Positions 40,791 to 51,995 of a stretch of 64,000 nt of DNA are shown one piece after another. The stretch comes from Microthrixaceae bacterium. GTDB taxonomy: Bacteria; Actinomycetota; Acidimicrobiia; Acidimicrobiales; Microtrichaceae. Position 1 is the first letter of the stretch. Every line of letters starts with the position of its first letter. The DNA lies in contig JAOSKI010000003.1 of the NCBI GenBank assembly GCA_027493675.1, positions 1 through 64,000 of the forward strand, read 5' to 3'. The notes beneath the pieces were generated by a model that made no database searches, was not told the DNA's origin, and saw only the letters and a list, made by a program, of their open reading frames with translations. Made by a program: the position numbers and the translations under genes.

Positions 40791-41773
40791 ATGGTCACCC
40801 GCATGCGGGCCGTCGTGTGCAGGGAACTGGGACCACCTGAGTCAGTCACCCTGGTGGAGCGCGACCTCCCGGAGCTGGCCGACGACAGGGTCCGGGTCCG
40901 CGTGGGAGCGGCCGGAGTCAACTACGTGGACGGGCTCTTCGTGCAGGGCCGCTACCAGATCCGCCCCGAGTTGCCCTTCGTGCCCGGATCGGAGCTCGCC
41001 GGAACCGTGATCGAGGTAGGGGGCGCAGTCACTGGATGGGCTCCGGGCGACCGAGCGATGGCATCGGTTGGCCTTGGAGCGTTCGCCGGCGAGATCGACC
41101 TGCACCCCGCCCAACTCACTGCGGTCCCCGACAACCTCACCGACACCCAGGCGGCCACCCTGGGCCAGTCCTACGCCACGGCGTGGTTCAGCCTCACCCG
41201 GCGCACCCAGGTCCACCCCGGTGAGTGGATCCTCGTGCTGGGTGCCGCCGGCGGGGTGGGCCTGGCCACCCTGGACGTAGCCCGGGCGCTGGAGCTCAAC
41301 ACGATCGCCGCTGCGTCTGGTCCCGACAAGCTGGAGCTGTGCATCCGCCGCGGGGCTCACGAGGTGATCGACTACGTCACCGACGACCTCAAGTCCCGGG
41401 TCCGGGAGCTGACCGGAGGTGGCGCCGACATCGCTGTGGATCCCGTGGGGGGCGGGCACACCCAGGCAGCTCTACGATCGCTTGGGGACTTCGGCCGACT
41501 CCTGGTGATCGGTTTCGCGTCGGGGGACATCCCCGACATCCCGACCAACCAGGTGCTCCTCCGGAACCGGTCGGTCCTGGGAGTGGACTGGGGATCTGGG
41601 CCATGACCAACCCCACAGCCAACACCGAACTGATGACCGAGGTGCTCCGAAGCGCCGCAGAAGGGGTGCTGAACCCCATCGAGCCGGAGTCCCGTCCGCT
41701 CGAAGCCGCTGGCGAGGCGATGAGGGACCTGTTGGATCGCAGGGTCGCCGGCAAGCTCTGCCTGGTGCCGTGA
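40791..41773 (+). CDS. NADPH:quinone oxidoreductase-like zinc-type dehydrogenase (one frameshift)
   Basis: About 327 residues. MRAVVCRELGPPESVTLVER opens the quinone oxidoreductase branch of the medium-chain dehydrogenases. The NADPH loop VLGAAGGVGLATLDVARAL is intact, and FGRLLVIGFASGDIPDIP is conserved. No zinc-binding cysteine cluster is visible, as expected for this branch. A frameshift near 41600 separates the final ~60 residues ending KLCLVP. Either of two in-frame ATGs at 40791 and 40803 could be the start. Confidence 0.88.
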
Positions 41774-41876
41774 AGGCCCTCGCCGGGAGCGAACCGCTCC
41801 GGGAGGTGAACCCGCCCGGAGAAGCACCGAGCGATGAGCTCGGGCGGTCCGGTGGCGCAACCGTTCGACCCAGGAG

Positions 41877-42806
41877 CTAGTTGGCACCCGGATCAGGCTC
41901 GGGAGGTTCAGTCGCCCCGGGCTGGGTGGCACCAGGCTCAGTGGCACCGGGCTGGGTGGCACCGGGCTCGGCGGCGCCAGGCTGCGTGGCGCCAGGCTCG
42001 CCGCCCTCCAGATCCACGGGCGTCTCGAGACCCTCGTTGCTGCCCGAATCGACACCTGAGGGTGCCTTGCCCGCCACGAGCTCGTCGGCCAGACGCTTCC
42101 AGGTCCTCGATCGGTACCTCTCCCGAGCCGCGCTGCCACACCTTGCCCTCGGCATCGACGAACACGAAGTAGGGGAAGCCCGTGAGGCCCCCACGATGCC
42201 GCGGCACTCTGCCCGTCGTCGTCGAGCAGCACAGGTGGCAGCCAACCTTCCGAGGCGAGCCAACGTGAGGGAGGGTAGTTGGGTTGGTTGGAATCCACGC
42301 CGGTCGAGACCGCGTAGATGTCGAGGTCCTCGGGCACCTCGCCCGAATCGATCCAGTCCTGGATCAGGGGCACCTCGTTCTGGCAGTGAGGGCACCAGTG
42401 GGCCACGAACACCACCAGCTTCGGCTTGCCGTCGGAGCCGTCGATGGTCACCTCGGACTCGTCGAAGCTCTGGCCGACCAGCGTCGGGACCTCGAGTCCC
42501 ACAGCAGGATCCTCCGATGCGGTCGCCAGGAACCCACCGGTGTCGGGCAACTCGGGTAGGTCCTCCCCGGAGATCTGCACAGTGGCGTTCTCCTGGGTGG
42601 CGTTCTGGGCAGCATCCTGACCTGTGCCCGCCTCGGCCTTCCCACCGCCACCGTCGTCTGACGGCCACAGGAACACGATCGCCGCGATGATCGCTATCAC
42701 CGCGACGGTCGCACCGCCGATCATCAGGCCCAGGTTGGGGCGGTTCTCGCTGGTGCGCTTGGACATGTCGTCGTAGGGGGTTGGCGCCCCTGCGGGTGTC
42801 GTTCAT
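41877..42806 (-). CDS. TlpA-like thiol-disulfide protein with PGAT-rich tail (frameshifted)
   Basis: About 305 residues. After a short cytoplasmic start comes one membrane anchor LMIGGATVAVIAIIAAIVFLW, then an acidic linker, then a thioredoxin fold with the redox motif WCPHCQNE in FVAHWCPHCQNEVPLIQDWI and the cis-proline segment GFPYFVFVDAEGKVWQR. The C-terminus is a low-complexity tail of PGATQPGATE-like units, about 35 residues. It should act outside the membrane. Frameshifts are near 42785 (in a run of five C), 42190 and 42100. Its start overlaps the stop of the DsbB-like gene by ATGA, so the two form a redox pair. Confidence 0.8.
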   Translation of the reverse strand: MNDTRRGANPLRRHVQAHQREPPQPGPDDRRCDRRGDSDHRGDRVPVAVRRRWRWEGRGGHRSGCCPERHPGERHCADLRGGPTRVARHRWVPGDRIGGSCCGTRGPDAGRPELRRVRGDHRRLRRQAEAGGVRGPLVPSLPERGAPDPGLDRFGRGARGPRHLRGLDRRGFQPTQLPSLTLARLGRLAATCAARRRRAECRGIVGASRASPTSCSSMPRARCGSAARERYRSRTWKRLADELVAGKAPSGVDSGSNEGLETPVDLEGGEPGATQPGAAEPGATQPGATEPGATQPGATEPPEPDPGAN

Positions 42807-43406
42807 CAGGTCTGCTCCGCTCCGATCGGTTGGCCGAGGCTATCCCCCGGGGTGACGGCGACGGCATCACGAGGGCGAGCCATCACCAACAGCACCGCGA
42901 TGGTCAGGAACGCCAGCCAGGCCATGCCGGGGATCGACAGGAAGTGGTACTTCCAGATCCACACCGTGGTGCACGGGACCTCCTTGTCACACGAGGACGC
43001 CACGTCGTCGGGGAACCGCTCCAGGATGTAGTGGTAGGTGGAGATGCCCGCACCGATCAGCACCATCGGAATGGAGATCCACCGGATCCACAGCCACCGG
43101 CCGATCGCGGCTGCACCCAGGAGGATGGTCTGGGGGTACATGAAGTACCGCTGGAGCCAGCAGAGGTGACACGGCGGCAGCTTCTCCACCTCCGAGAGCC
43201 ACAGGCTGCCGAAGGTCGTGGTGGCCGCGACGGCGAAGGCCATCCAGAGCGCGGCCTCACCGATGCCGTCACGCGCCTGGCGCACGGGTTCGGGGAGCCG
43301 TCCTGCCATGGAGCCGCCAGAGCGAGAACACCGCGACGGCGATCAGGAACGCCAGGCACAGCAACGCGAGCAGCGACAGGAAGGTGATCATCTTCGAGTC
43401 GATCAC
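42806..43406 (-). CDS. DsbB-like disulfide bond formation protein (one frameshift)
   Basis: About 199 residues. After MITFLSLLALLCLAFLIAVAVF, an extra N-terminal helix in another frame, come the helices AALWMAFAVAATTTFGSLWL and others. The CHLC redox pair is in LPPCHLCWLQRYFMYPQTIL, and a second pair in SSCDKEVPCTTVWIWKY. It would pass electrons from a periplasmic or exported thiol oxidase to quinone. Between the parts lies a single shift near 43312. The start is GTG at 43406 or ATG at 43391. Coupled to the TlpA-like gene. Confidence 0.85.
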
Positions 43407-43450
43407 GGAGGTGACTCTAACCGTGCCGACCGCGATTCCGGCACCCCTGC

Positions 43451-43504
43451 CGTTCTGTAGTCGCGTGCGTGGCGCACAGCGCCACGCACGCGCGACACAG
43501 AACG
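43451..43504. repeat. Long inverted repeat with ~24-bp stem
   Basis: CGTTCTGT and GTCGCG and TGCGTGGCGC on the left pair with the right arm, with a three-base loop ACA; the inner 14 bp are perfect, and small bulges occur further out. It lies between the ADH stop and the DsbB start. The outer part ACAGAACGAGG is identical to the end of a third palindrome at 59169-59221. Confidence 0.8.
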
Positions 43505-43517
43505 AGGAATTGGGGCA

Positions 43518-43575
43518 GCTCAGCGCGCTGGCGGCTCAGCGTGCTGGCAGCTCAGCGCAGCTGGCGGCTCAGCCC
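43518..43575. repeat. 16-bp tandem repeat, three and a half copies
   Basis: GCTCAGCGCGCTGGCG-like units begin at 43518, 43534, 43550 and 43567 (spacing 16, 16, 17). They stand between the ADH stop at 43585 and the long inverted repeat, the same order as at the 39,500 locus. Confidence 0.8.
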
Positions 43576-43584
43576 GCCGGAAGG

Positions 43585-44682
43585 TCAGTCCATCAGCAGC
43601 ACGGTGCGCAGGCCACGACCGGCCACGGCATCGGCAACAGCCTCGTTGACTTCGTCGAGCGGCCTGCGCGCGGTGACCATCGCATCCAGCGGCAGCCGTC
43701 CCGCTTGCCAGAGCTCGACCACCCTGGGGATGTCGCTCAGCGGATTGGACGACCCGAGCAGAGACCCCTTCACGGTCTTCTCCGGGAACATCATCGATGA
43801 CCGGGCTCAGCGACACGCTGGGCGTCGATCGGCGCCGCACCCACCAGCACGGCCTCCCCCACCGTTGCAGGTGGCTGCGACGGCGGTGTCGATCAGCTCC
43901 ACGGATCCGACGGCATCGAAAGCCGAGTCGACGCCCCCGTCCACCAGGTCCATGACCTCGGCGACCACGTCGGCGGCGGTCGGGTCGATCACGTGGGTGG
44001 CACCGAACGCCATGGCCTGCTCGCGGCGGGATTCCGACGGATCAGACACGATCACCCTGGTTGCGCCTGCGATCGCGGCTCCCGCCGCGATCGACACGCC
44101 GATGCCACCGGCGCCCAGCACCAGCACCGAGTCACCGGGTTGGATCGAGGCCGTGTTCAACGCAGCCCCGACCCCCGTCTGCACGGCACAGCCGATCACA
44201 CATGCGACATCGAGGGGGACGTCGTCGGGGATCTTCACCGCACCCCCGGCCAGGACGTTGACCTCGGTCGCCCATGCAGCGACACCGAGTCCGCGGTAGA
44301 CCACCTCCCCCGCCAGCGACAGCCCGGTCGAACCGTCGGGGAAGGTCGACGTCATCAGCGCGGAGGTCTCGGTGCAGGTGCCGGGTCGTCCCCGCCGGCA
44401 GGACCGGCAGTGCCCGCATGCAGGGTTGGGGCTCAGCACGACATGGTCCCCGACCTCGAGGCGAGTCACACCGGCTCCGACCTCGGTCACGACACCAGCG
44501 GCCTCGTGACCTGGGATGGTCGGACCCATCAGCGGGAAGGATCCGTCGGTCAGCGAGATGTCCGAATGGCAGACCCCGCAGGCAGCGACCCGCACCCGCA
44601 CCTGCCCCGGACCCGGAGGGGCGATGTCGACCTCGACGACCTCGATCGGTTGGCCGGGCTGGCTGAGAACGGCTCCTCGCAT
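43585..44682 (-). CDS. Zinc-dependent alcohol dehydrogenase, MDR family (frameshifted)
   Basis: About 366 residues. AACGVCHSDISLTDG and GHEAAGVVTEVGAGV give the catalytic zinc site; PACGHCRSCRRGRPGTC gives the structural zinc cysteines. The NAD loop VLVLGAGGIGVSIAAGAAIA is intact. It resembles the class III/formaldehyde or long-chain type used with glutathione, mycothiol or mycofactocin; the substrate is unknown. The AGGAG ribosome site and ATG at 44682 are clear. Frameshifts occur near 43860 and 43800. Confidence 0.9.
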
Positions 44683-44779
44683 GATGTCTCCTTGTCTGGC
44701 GTGTCGTGATGCCTGTCCCATTGCGACGATGTATGTGCCATTGGGACGCTCGCGTACCCCGACCGTAGCGCCACTGCGC

Positions 44780-47595
44780 TCATTCGGGGAGATCGCTGAA
44801 CGCCACCCGTTCCACGAGACTGCGTACCTCGTCGACCAGGACGTACGCCAACGCCAGGCCCACACAGATCCCCCACTGCCCGATCGACAGCCCGACAGTG
44901 TCGAAGACCCCCTGCAGGAACGGCAGCTCCACGACCAACACCTGCACACCGACCACGGAGCCCAGCGCCATCCAGAGGTACCGGTTGGTCACGCTGTGGC
45001 GCGACACCACGGTGCCACGGCCGAGCGCACCACCAGCGCGTTGGCCATCTGCAGCAGCACGAAGGTCGTGAATGCCATCGTGAGGGCCTCGTCGGTGCCG
45101 AACTCGCCTTCGCCCACCCACAGCACGCCCAGGGTGAGCGCTGTCATCACGGTGGCCCCCAGCACGATGCGTACCAACCTGGATCCACTGAGGATCGGAG
45201 CGTCGGTGTCCCGTGGCGGCCTGCCCATGATGCCCGGCTTGGGTGGATCCACGCCCAGGCTCACAGCCGGTGGGCCGTCCGCGATGATGTTGACGAACAG
45301 CACCTGTATGGCGGTGAACGGCGTGGGCAACCCCAGCAGGCGACCGAAGAGGATCGAACCGATCGCCGCCATGTTGGTGGTCAACTGGAACCGAACGAAG
45401 CTCAGGATGTTGTCGTAGATCGCCCGGCCGCGCCGCACGGCCGCGACGATGGTGGCGAAGTTGTCGTCGGCGAGAACCATGTCGCCGGCTTCCTTGGTCA
45501 CCTCGGTGCCGGTGATGCCCATGGCGACGCCGATGTCCGCGTTCTTGAGCGCCGGTGCGTCGTTGACCCCGTCGCCGGTCATGGCGACCGTCTCCCCGTT
45601 GGTCTGCAGCGCCTGCACCACACGCACCTTGTGCTCGGGAGACACCCGGGCACACACCCCCACCTCACGGATGCGCTCGGCCAGCTCGGCGTCGCCGAGT
45701 GCCTCGATCTCCGCACCGGTGATCACCTCACCGGGGATTCCCAACTCCGCTGCGATCGCACCCGCGGTGGTCGCGTGGTCCCCGGTGATCATCCTCACCT
45801 CGATCCCGGCGTCGTGGCAGCGCCCGACCGCCTCCACCGCCTCGGGCCGGGGCGGGTCGAGGATGCCCACGAGGCACCTCGAGCTCGAGATCACCCACCT
45901 CGGCGGCGAGATCCGCTTCGAACTCCGAGGCACGGACCGGTAGCGAGCGGGAGGCCACCGCCAGCACCCGTAGGCCCGCCGAACCGAGTGCGGAGTTCTC
46001 CTCCATCACCCTACCGCGGAGGCGTTCGTCGAGCTCGACTGCGGTCGCACCGACACCGAGCGCGACGCAACGATCGAGGACCACATCGGGTGCGCCCTTC
46101 ACCACCAACTGGGACCGGTCGGTGTCGTCCGGGTGCTGGTGCAACGTCGCCATGAACTTCTTCGTGGAGTCGAAGGGCACCTCGGCCATGCGTGGCCGTG
46201 AACGACGCAGCGAAGCGACGTCAACGCCGACCTTGGCCGCCAGCACCACCAGAGCCACCTCCGTGGGATCGCCCACGACCTCGACCGCCTCGCCGTCGCC
46301 GTCGAAGCGCACCTCGGCGTCGTTGCACAGCGCTCCCAGGGCGATGGACGCATCGCGGTGCCTCCGTTCTCCTGACCCGCCGGGGTCCCCCGCAGCCACG
46401 GTGGATGCCGGGAAACCGTCCGTGTCGGGCGTATCGGCAACCGACCCGACGATCCCGTAGCCCAGGCCCGAGACATCGAAACGGCCCGAACCCGTGATCA
46501 CCTTCACAGCGGTCATCTGGTTGAGGGTGAGGGTCCCGGTCTTGTCCGAGCAGATGGCGGTGGTGGACCCGAGCGTCTCGACCGAGGCAAGGCGCTTCAC
46601 GATGGCGTTCTGTTCGGCCATGCGCGACACACCCAGCGCCAGCGTCACCGTGACGACCGCCGGGAGGCCCTCCGGGATGGCAGCGACCGCCAGGGCGACC
46701 GATTCGATCATCGCCTCTTCGAGATCCTCACCCTGCAGGATCGCCAGGGCGAACACGACCAGCACCGCCACCACCGCGATGGCCGCAAGCCGCTTGCCCA
46801 GGGCATCCAGCTGTCGTTGCAGGGGCGTGAGCTGCTGGGGCGCTTCGGCCAGCATCCCGGCGAGGCGACCCACCTCGGTGCTCATCCCGGTGGCGACGAC
46901 CACCAGGTCACCGCGCCCTCGCACCACGGTGGTGTTCATGAACCCGCAGTTGTCCCGGTCCCCGAGCGACTCGACCTCCTCTGCGGACAACGTGGCGGCG
47001 TGCTTGTCGGAGGAACCGACTCGCCGGTGAGTGCGGACTCCTCGATCCCGAGGTTGTTGGTGACCACGAAGCGCCCGTCGGCCGGCACCCGGTCACCTGC
47101 TTCGAGCAACACCACGTCACCCGGAACGAGCTCCGACGCGGGAACCTCGCGCAGTGCGCCGTCGCGCCGGACCCGCACCACCAGCTCGAGCATCTCCGAG
47201 AGGGCCTCCATCGCCGCATCGGCGCGGTTCTCCTGGATGAACCCGAACACCCCGTTGATGAGCAGGACGACCAGGATCACGATGGGATCCTGGATGTCGC
47301 CGACCGCGGCCGAGATCACCGCGGCGCCGAGCAACACGTAGGTGAGCACGTTGCGGAACTGCGCGAGCAGGCGCTTCCAAGCGGGGTCCGGCTCGGCCTC
47401 GGCCAACTGGTTGGCTCCGAAGGCCTCGGTACGCCGGGACACCTCGGACGCATCCAGGCCCTCGAGCGGGTCGACTCCCAGCGCCGTCGCCACGTCGACC
47501 GATGACATCGTCGCGACCGTTGCACTGTCCAGAATCGAGTCCTGCGACGCCAGGTCGGTGATCACCGCGCCGGAGGCGCGCTCGGGTTCGTGCAT
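44780..47595 (-). CDS. P-type cation-transporting ATPase, PII (Ca2+-like) (frameshifted)
   Basis: About 935 residues. The phosphorylation site is ICSDKTGTLTLNQM; the membrane motif AIPEGLPAVVTVTLALGVSR, hinge MTGDGVNDAPALKNADIGVA and TGES actuator loop ESALTGESVP are present. The sixth-helix segment FVNIIADGPPAVSLGVDPPK is typical of PII ATPases that pump calcium or related cations. It lies in the cell membrane. Frameshifts near 47015, 45890 and 45030 interrupt it. The ATG at 47595 gives MHEPERASGAVITDL. Confidence 0.92.
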
Positions 47596-47718
47596 CGCGC
47601 TGAACGCTACCGGTTCCACGCAGGCACGCTCGCGTCGGTGACCGCCACGCACCCCCGCTGTCGCACGGCTCGCCTCCGGTAGCGGCCCACCTGGATGCCT
47701 TGGTGGTCCACGCCGATG

Positions 47719-47940
47719 TCAGCGGATCCCGCAGGCGCGTCGACTCCTCGCGTACCGCTCGATCTCGAGCACGTCGAAGCACCACTCGTTGCCGACCCGG
47801 TCGGCCGCCAGCGCACCCGCTGCCACGAGCCGTCGCAGGGCATCGGGGGTGACGCCCAGGCGATGGGCCGCCTCGCTCTGGTTGCAGCGATGTCGTCCTC
47901 GCATGAATGGGGTGTCGGCACAACCGGATGCGCACTTCAC
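47719..47940 (-). CDS. Small MerR/excisionase-type HTH protein with N-terminal cysteines
   Basis: 73 residues from the GTG at 47940; a shorter version starts at the ATG at 47904. QSEAAHRLGVTPDALRRLVAAG is the helix-turn-helix of excisionase/MerR-like proteins. The N-terminal KCASGCADTPFMRGRHRC has three cysteines and could bind zinc. It lies 124 bp upstream of the P-type ATPase on the same strand and might regulate it; no direct evidence. Confidence 0.6.
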   Translation of the reverse strand: MKCASGCADTPFMRGRHRCNQSEAAHRLGVTPDALRRLVAAGALAADRVGNEWCFDVLEIERYARSRRACGIR

Positions 47941-47992
47941 GTTTTCGCCACTCTCAGCACCTGCCCACCTCGCCCGGGGCCCGAACCGCTGC

Positions 47993-48840
47993 TCAGGCGT
48001 CGTCGGGACGCGGGGGGATCTCATCGAAGCGAGCCGCGCGCCCCTCTGCCTTGGCGACGAACTCCTCGGCCATGTCGCCGCCCACGAACATCCCGGACTG
48101 CCAGCCGGCGATGTGGCGCAGCGAGTCCGCCACCGAGTGGTCACGGCTGTAGTTGATCGCCTCCTTGGTACCCCAGATGGCCAGCGGGGAATGCGTCGCG
48201 ATCCGTGCCGCGATCTCCAAGGTGCCCTCCACCAGTGCGGCGTGGTCGTCGAAGACCTGGTTCACCAGACCGACCTCCACGGCACGCTGCGCGGGCATGC
48301 GGTCACCGGTGTAGGCGAGCTCCCGGGCGATGCCTTCGGGGATGATCTTGGGCAGACGCTGCAGCGTTCCCACATCGGCGGTCATCCCGATGTTGATCTC
48401 CTGGACGCAGAAGAAGGCATCCGAGGAGCAGTAGCGCATGTCCGCAGACACACCATGTCGACTGCGCCGCCGATGCAGCCGCCCTGGATGGCGGCCAGCA
48501 CGGGCATGCGGGCGCGCTCCAACGCCGTGAAGGAATCCTGGAGGTGCTGGACGAGCATCCACAGGTACGACGCCCGACGACCCGCTTCGGTGGCACCGCC
48601 TCCGTTGGACAGCGCGTTGCCACCGGTGAACACCGACAGGTCCATGCCTGCCGAGAAGTGCTTCCCGGTGGAGGAGATCACGATCGCCCGGGCCTTCGCG
48701 CCCGCGTCGATGTCCGGAGACGATCGCCGGCAGTTCGCTCCAGAAGCTGGGCACCATGGTGTTCAACTCGTCGGGTCGGCTCAGCTGGATGTGGGCGACT
48801 CCTCGGAGATCGAGACCTCGAAGCACTCGTGCACGACCAC
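47993..48840 (-). CDS. Dienoyl-CoA isomerase-type enoyl-CoA hydratase family protein (frameshifted)
   Basis: About 280 residues. FSAGMDLSVFTGG and LAAIQGGCIGGAVDMVSACD, then SSDAFFCVQEINIGMTADVG and TLQRLPKIIPEGIARELAYT closely follow the delta-3,5-delta-2,4-dienoyl-CoA isomerase branch of crotonases, with acidic residues in the active-site positions. It would move double bonds during oxidation of unsaturated acyl-CoAs. Frameshifts are near 48790, 48710 and 48450. The GTG start at 48840 is chosen from context; others are possible. Confidence 0.85.
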
Positions 48841-48860
48841 GACGCTACCCGGAGACGCGA

Positions 48861-50018
48861 TCAACGTGGCGAAAGCCAGCGGCCGTGGTAGTCGGCATGG
48901 GCCACCAGGCCGTCGGCGCCGTCGGGGAAGGTGCGCAACCACACCGCTGCGCGCCGGCGGTCCCATTCGTCGGGCTCGTAGCGCACCCACGCCAGGGGTT
49001 CGGCGCCGGTCGCGCGTTCGCCGGCGGCCTCGATCACCTCGGTGATCCGCCAACGCACATCGGTCGGGATGTACTGCCAGGCGATGGAGTGCATGACCAC
49101 CGGTCGGGCCTCCACGTCGGAGCACTTCCTCCAGCACCGACGCGGTGTCGCCCAGGGGTCGTCGCCGGGCCCGACATCACCGGTGACCGCCGCACCGGAG
49201 CGCGATCCGCGGGACACGGCGATCAGCTCCGCTGGGAAGCTCAGCGCCACCGAGATGGCTGCATCGGTCCGGGCGAGTCGATCGAGCTGATCTGGCCACT
49301 ACGAAGGACTGCACGTCTTCGGCGCCGTCGGGCCGGGTCACATCGATCGGGTGTGGGTCGAGACCCACCCTCTCGGTGAACACGGGCAGGGAAAGCCCTG
49401 CGTGACGCAGCCCACCGAGTGAGCCGCGGATCTCGGGGCGGATCTGCACCGTGCTCCCGGGGTGGCCGAGCACCATGCCGGCGAGGTCGATCTCGAAACG
49501 GTCGAAACGCAGGTTCAACCCGGCCGAGCAGCCCAGCTCCACGAGCCGCGCCTCTTTCATGCGGGCCTCGGCGACCGCCAAAGCGAGGCCTGCGCAGCGG
49601 CCGACCTCGTTGGTCTGGACCTCGCGCCCGAGGCCGCCTGTGAGCTCCTCGGATTGCCGCTCGACCAGTGCCCGCCAGGACACCAGCAGGGCCTCGTCGC
49701 TGAGAGGGACCCGACCTCCACAGCTGGGCAGCAGCGCGGCCCATTGCGGTGCCGCACCGGTGAGCGCCAGGCGGTGCGCCGCTGCGAGCAGCCGCAACGG
49801 CCCCGCCTGACCGAAGCGCAGTTCGCCTCCGGCACGCTCCCCTGCTGCACGCAGCACGTCCCAGGTCGAACCTCCTGCGGCCACGTCTTCGGCGACCACG
49901 ACGAGCAACCCGCGTAGAGATCGGATCCCAACTCCGCGCATGCCTGGGCCTGCTGGTCGAAGCGCTTCGCCCACAGCTGCCTGCGGTCCTCGGGGTGAGC
50001 GTCGCCGGGCACAGGCAT
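48861..50018 (-). CDS. DUF2332 family protein (frameshifted)
   Basis: About 385 residues. RAAGERAGGELRFGQAGPLR and LVELGCSAGLNLRFDRF, which looks like a SAM-binding glycine segment, then PVVMHSIAWQYIP and WRITEVIEAAGERA are DUF2332 landmarks. Function unknown, perhaps a methyltransferase relative. Its ATG overlaps the stop of the amidohydrolase gene (TGATG). Frameshifts are near 49920, 49300 and 49130. Confidence 0.78.
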
Positions 50019-51236
50019 CAGTCGGGTCGCCGGAGCCAACCGGGAGGACGTGCGAGGAACCGCTGTGCAACCGACACGTGCAACGCCACACCGGTCGCCA
50101 TGGCGTCCTCGTTCAAGGTCATGCGGTTCGAATGACACGCCGGCGCCGTCAGGGGGTTCCGGTTCCCCCACAGGACAGGCACCCAGGAAGGCCATCGCAC
50201 CCGGGACCTTGGCGAGCACGTAGGAGAAGTCCTCGGCTCCCATGACCGGTGTGGGGATCTCGATCACCGAGCCGGGACCGATCGTGTCACCGGCGACCTC
50301 GGTGAGGAACTGCGTGAACGCCGCGTCGTTGAGCGTCACGGGATAGCCCGGATCCAACTCCACCTCGACGGTGCAACCGTGGGCGTCGGCCACCCCCTTC
50401 ACGACACGGCAGACGCGCTCGGTCACCCCCTGTCGGACACGCTCGTCGACGGTGCGGATCGTTCCCACCATCTGCGCCGTCTCGGGGATCACGTTGCTCG
50501 TGGTGCCCGCATGAAGGCTGCCCACGGTCACAACGGCGGGGTTGAACGCATCCACGGTGCGGGTGACCATCGACTGCAGGGCGAGCACCGCCTCCGCGGC
50601 CACCGGCACCGGGTCGGTCGCCCAATGGGGGCTCGATGCGTGCCCACCGCGGCCGGTGAAGGTGATCACGAACTCGTCGGTAGCAGCCAGCATCGGTCCG
50701 GGCCTGACACCCAGTTGACCCGAGGCAAGGTTGGGTGTGACGTGCAGCGCGAACGCTGCGTCCACCCCGTCGAGCACACCCTCGTCGATCATCACCGCGG
50801 CACCGCCGTGGCCCTCTTCGCCGGGCTGGAACATGAACCGGATACGGCCGCTGAGCGAGTCGCGGATCCCCGCAAGCGACCTTGCCGCGCCCACGAGCAT
50901 CGCAGGTGTGGGCGTCGTGGCTGCACGCGTGCATTCGGCCCTCGGTCTCCGAGGAGAACTCGAGGCCCGTGTCCTCGGGCATCGGGAGCGCGCCCATGTC
51001 GCCGCGCAGCAGGATCGTGGGACCGGACCGGCCGGTGTCCAGGTCCGCCACGACCGATGTGAGGGCGCTTCCCGGCGGACCGTGAGGTCGCAGCCCTGCA
51101 GGGATTCCTCGACGGCGGCCTGGGTGCGTGGCAGGTCCAGGCCCACTTCCGGGTGGCTGTGGAGCCGCCGACGAAGTGCCACGACGTCGCTGTGGACCTC
51201 CGAGGCAAGGACATGGGGATCGTGCATCGGTGTCAT
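50018..51236 (-). CDS. M20 family amidohydrolase (frameshifted)
   Basis: About 405 residues. RLHSHPEVGLDLPRTQA is the start of the M20D group. ILLRGDMGALPMPEDTGLEF, MHACSHDAHT, FQPGEEGHGGAAVMID and ALHVTPNLASGQLGVRPG follow, with metal-binding histidines and the glutamates in place. It likely deacylates N-acyl-amino acids or hippurate-like compounds. Frameshifts occur near 51070, 50900 and 50160. The ATG at 51236 overlaps the lysoplasmalogenase stop (ATGA). Confidence 0.87.
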
Positions 51237-51865
51237 GGCTTGCCGAGGAGGCTGAGCACGATCCCGATCTGCCCGAGGTGGTAGGTGGTCATGATCGCAA
51301 GCCGATGATGAGCGAACGTTGTGATGAACCGGCTCCATCCGATGAACGCATCGGATGCGTAGAACAACAGCGCGCCTACGATGGCCCACCATCGTGTGGT
51401 CCCGAAGGCGAACGCGACCATCAGCGAGATGACGCACACGTAGGCACCGACCGCGAACCCGAGCGTCCGGTCGTCCCGCGAGGCTCCCACGATCAGCTTC
51501 ACGCCGATCACCACCACCAGCACGCCCACGACCACCAGGCCGAGCAGCAGGGGCACCAGTTCGAGGCCCATCACGGCGAACGCCGCGATGTAACACAGGT
51601 GCGCGACCAGGAACGATGCGAGACCGGGAACGAAGCGGTCCTCGAGCATCAGGAACACGTCACCCGCGAGCGATGCCGACAGCCCTGCGACCACCCACCA
51701 GCGCGCTGCGGGCGGATCCGGCGCCGCCATCGCGATCGTCGCTGCAACCAGCACCACCATGGTCAGCGGCTTCAGGAGGTACTCCGCCCCTCGGCGATCC
51801 CGCGCGACCGCAACCCAGTCGGCCGCTGCAACGATTCCGGTTGCACCTATTAGGGCTGCGAACAT
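51233..51865 (-). CDS. Lysoplasmalogenase-like (YhhN) membrane protein
   Basis: 210 residues with about eight hydrophobic segments, among them LLKPLTMVVLVAATIAMAA, VVAGLSASLAGDVFLMLED and FLVAHLCYIAAFAVMGLELV; the family acids are in GDVFLMLE and ASDAFIGWSRF. TMEM86-type enzymes hydrolyse vinyl ethers of lysoplasmalogens. The GGAG before the ATG at 51865 supports the start. It overlaps the amidohydrolase gene. Intact. Confidence 0.85.
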   Translation of the reverse strand: MFAALIGATGIVAAADWVAVARDRRGAEYLLKPLTMVVLVAATIAMAAPDPPAARWWVVAGLSASLAGDVFLMLEDRFVPGLASFLVAHLCYIAAFAVMGLELVPLLLGLVVVGVLVVVIGVKLIVGASRDDRTLGFAVGAYVCVISLMVAFAFGTTRWWAIVGALLFYASDAFIGWSRFITTFAHHRLAIMTTYHLGQIGIVLSLLGKP

Positions 51866-51995
51866 CGAGATGTCTCCGGTGGGACGTGGTGCCCGCAGAA
51901 TGCCACATCGTCGTTCAACCCGAGTCGGAAAAGCGCTGCGACACCATCGACGTCGAAGGAGGGCCCGCCAGGTGCCGGCGGCTTCAATCCTCTCT

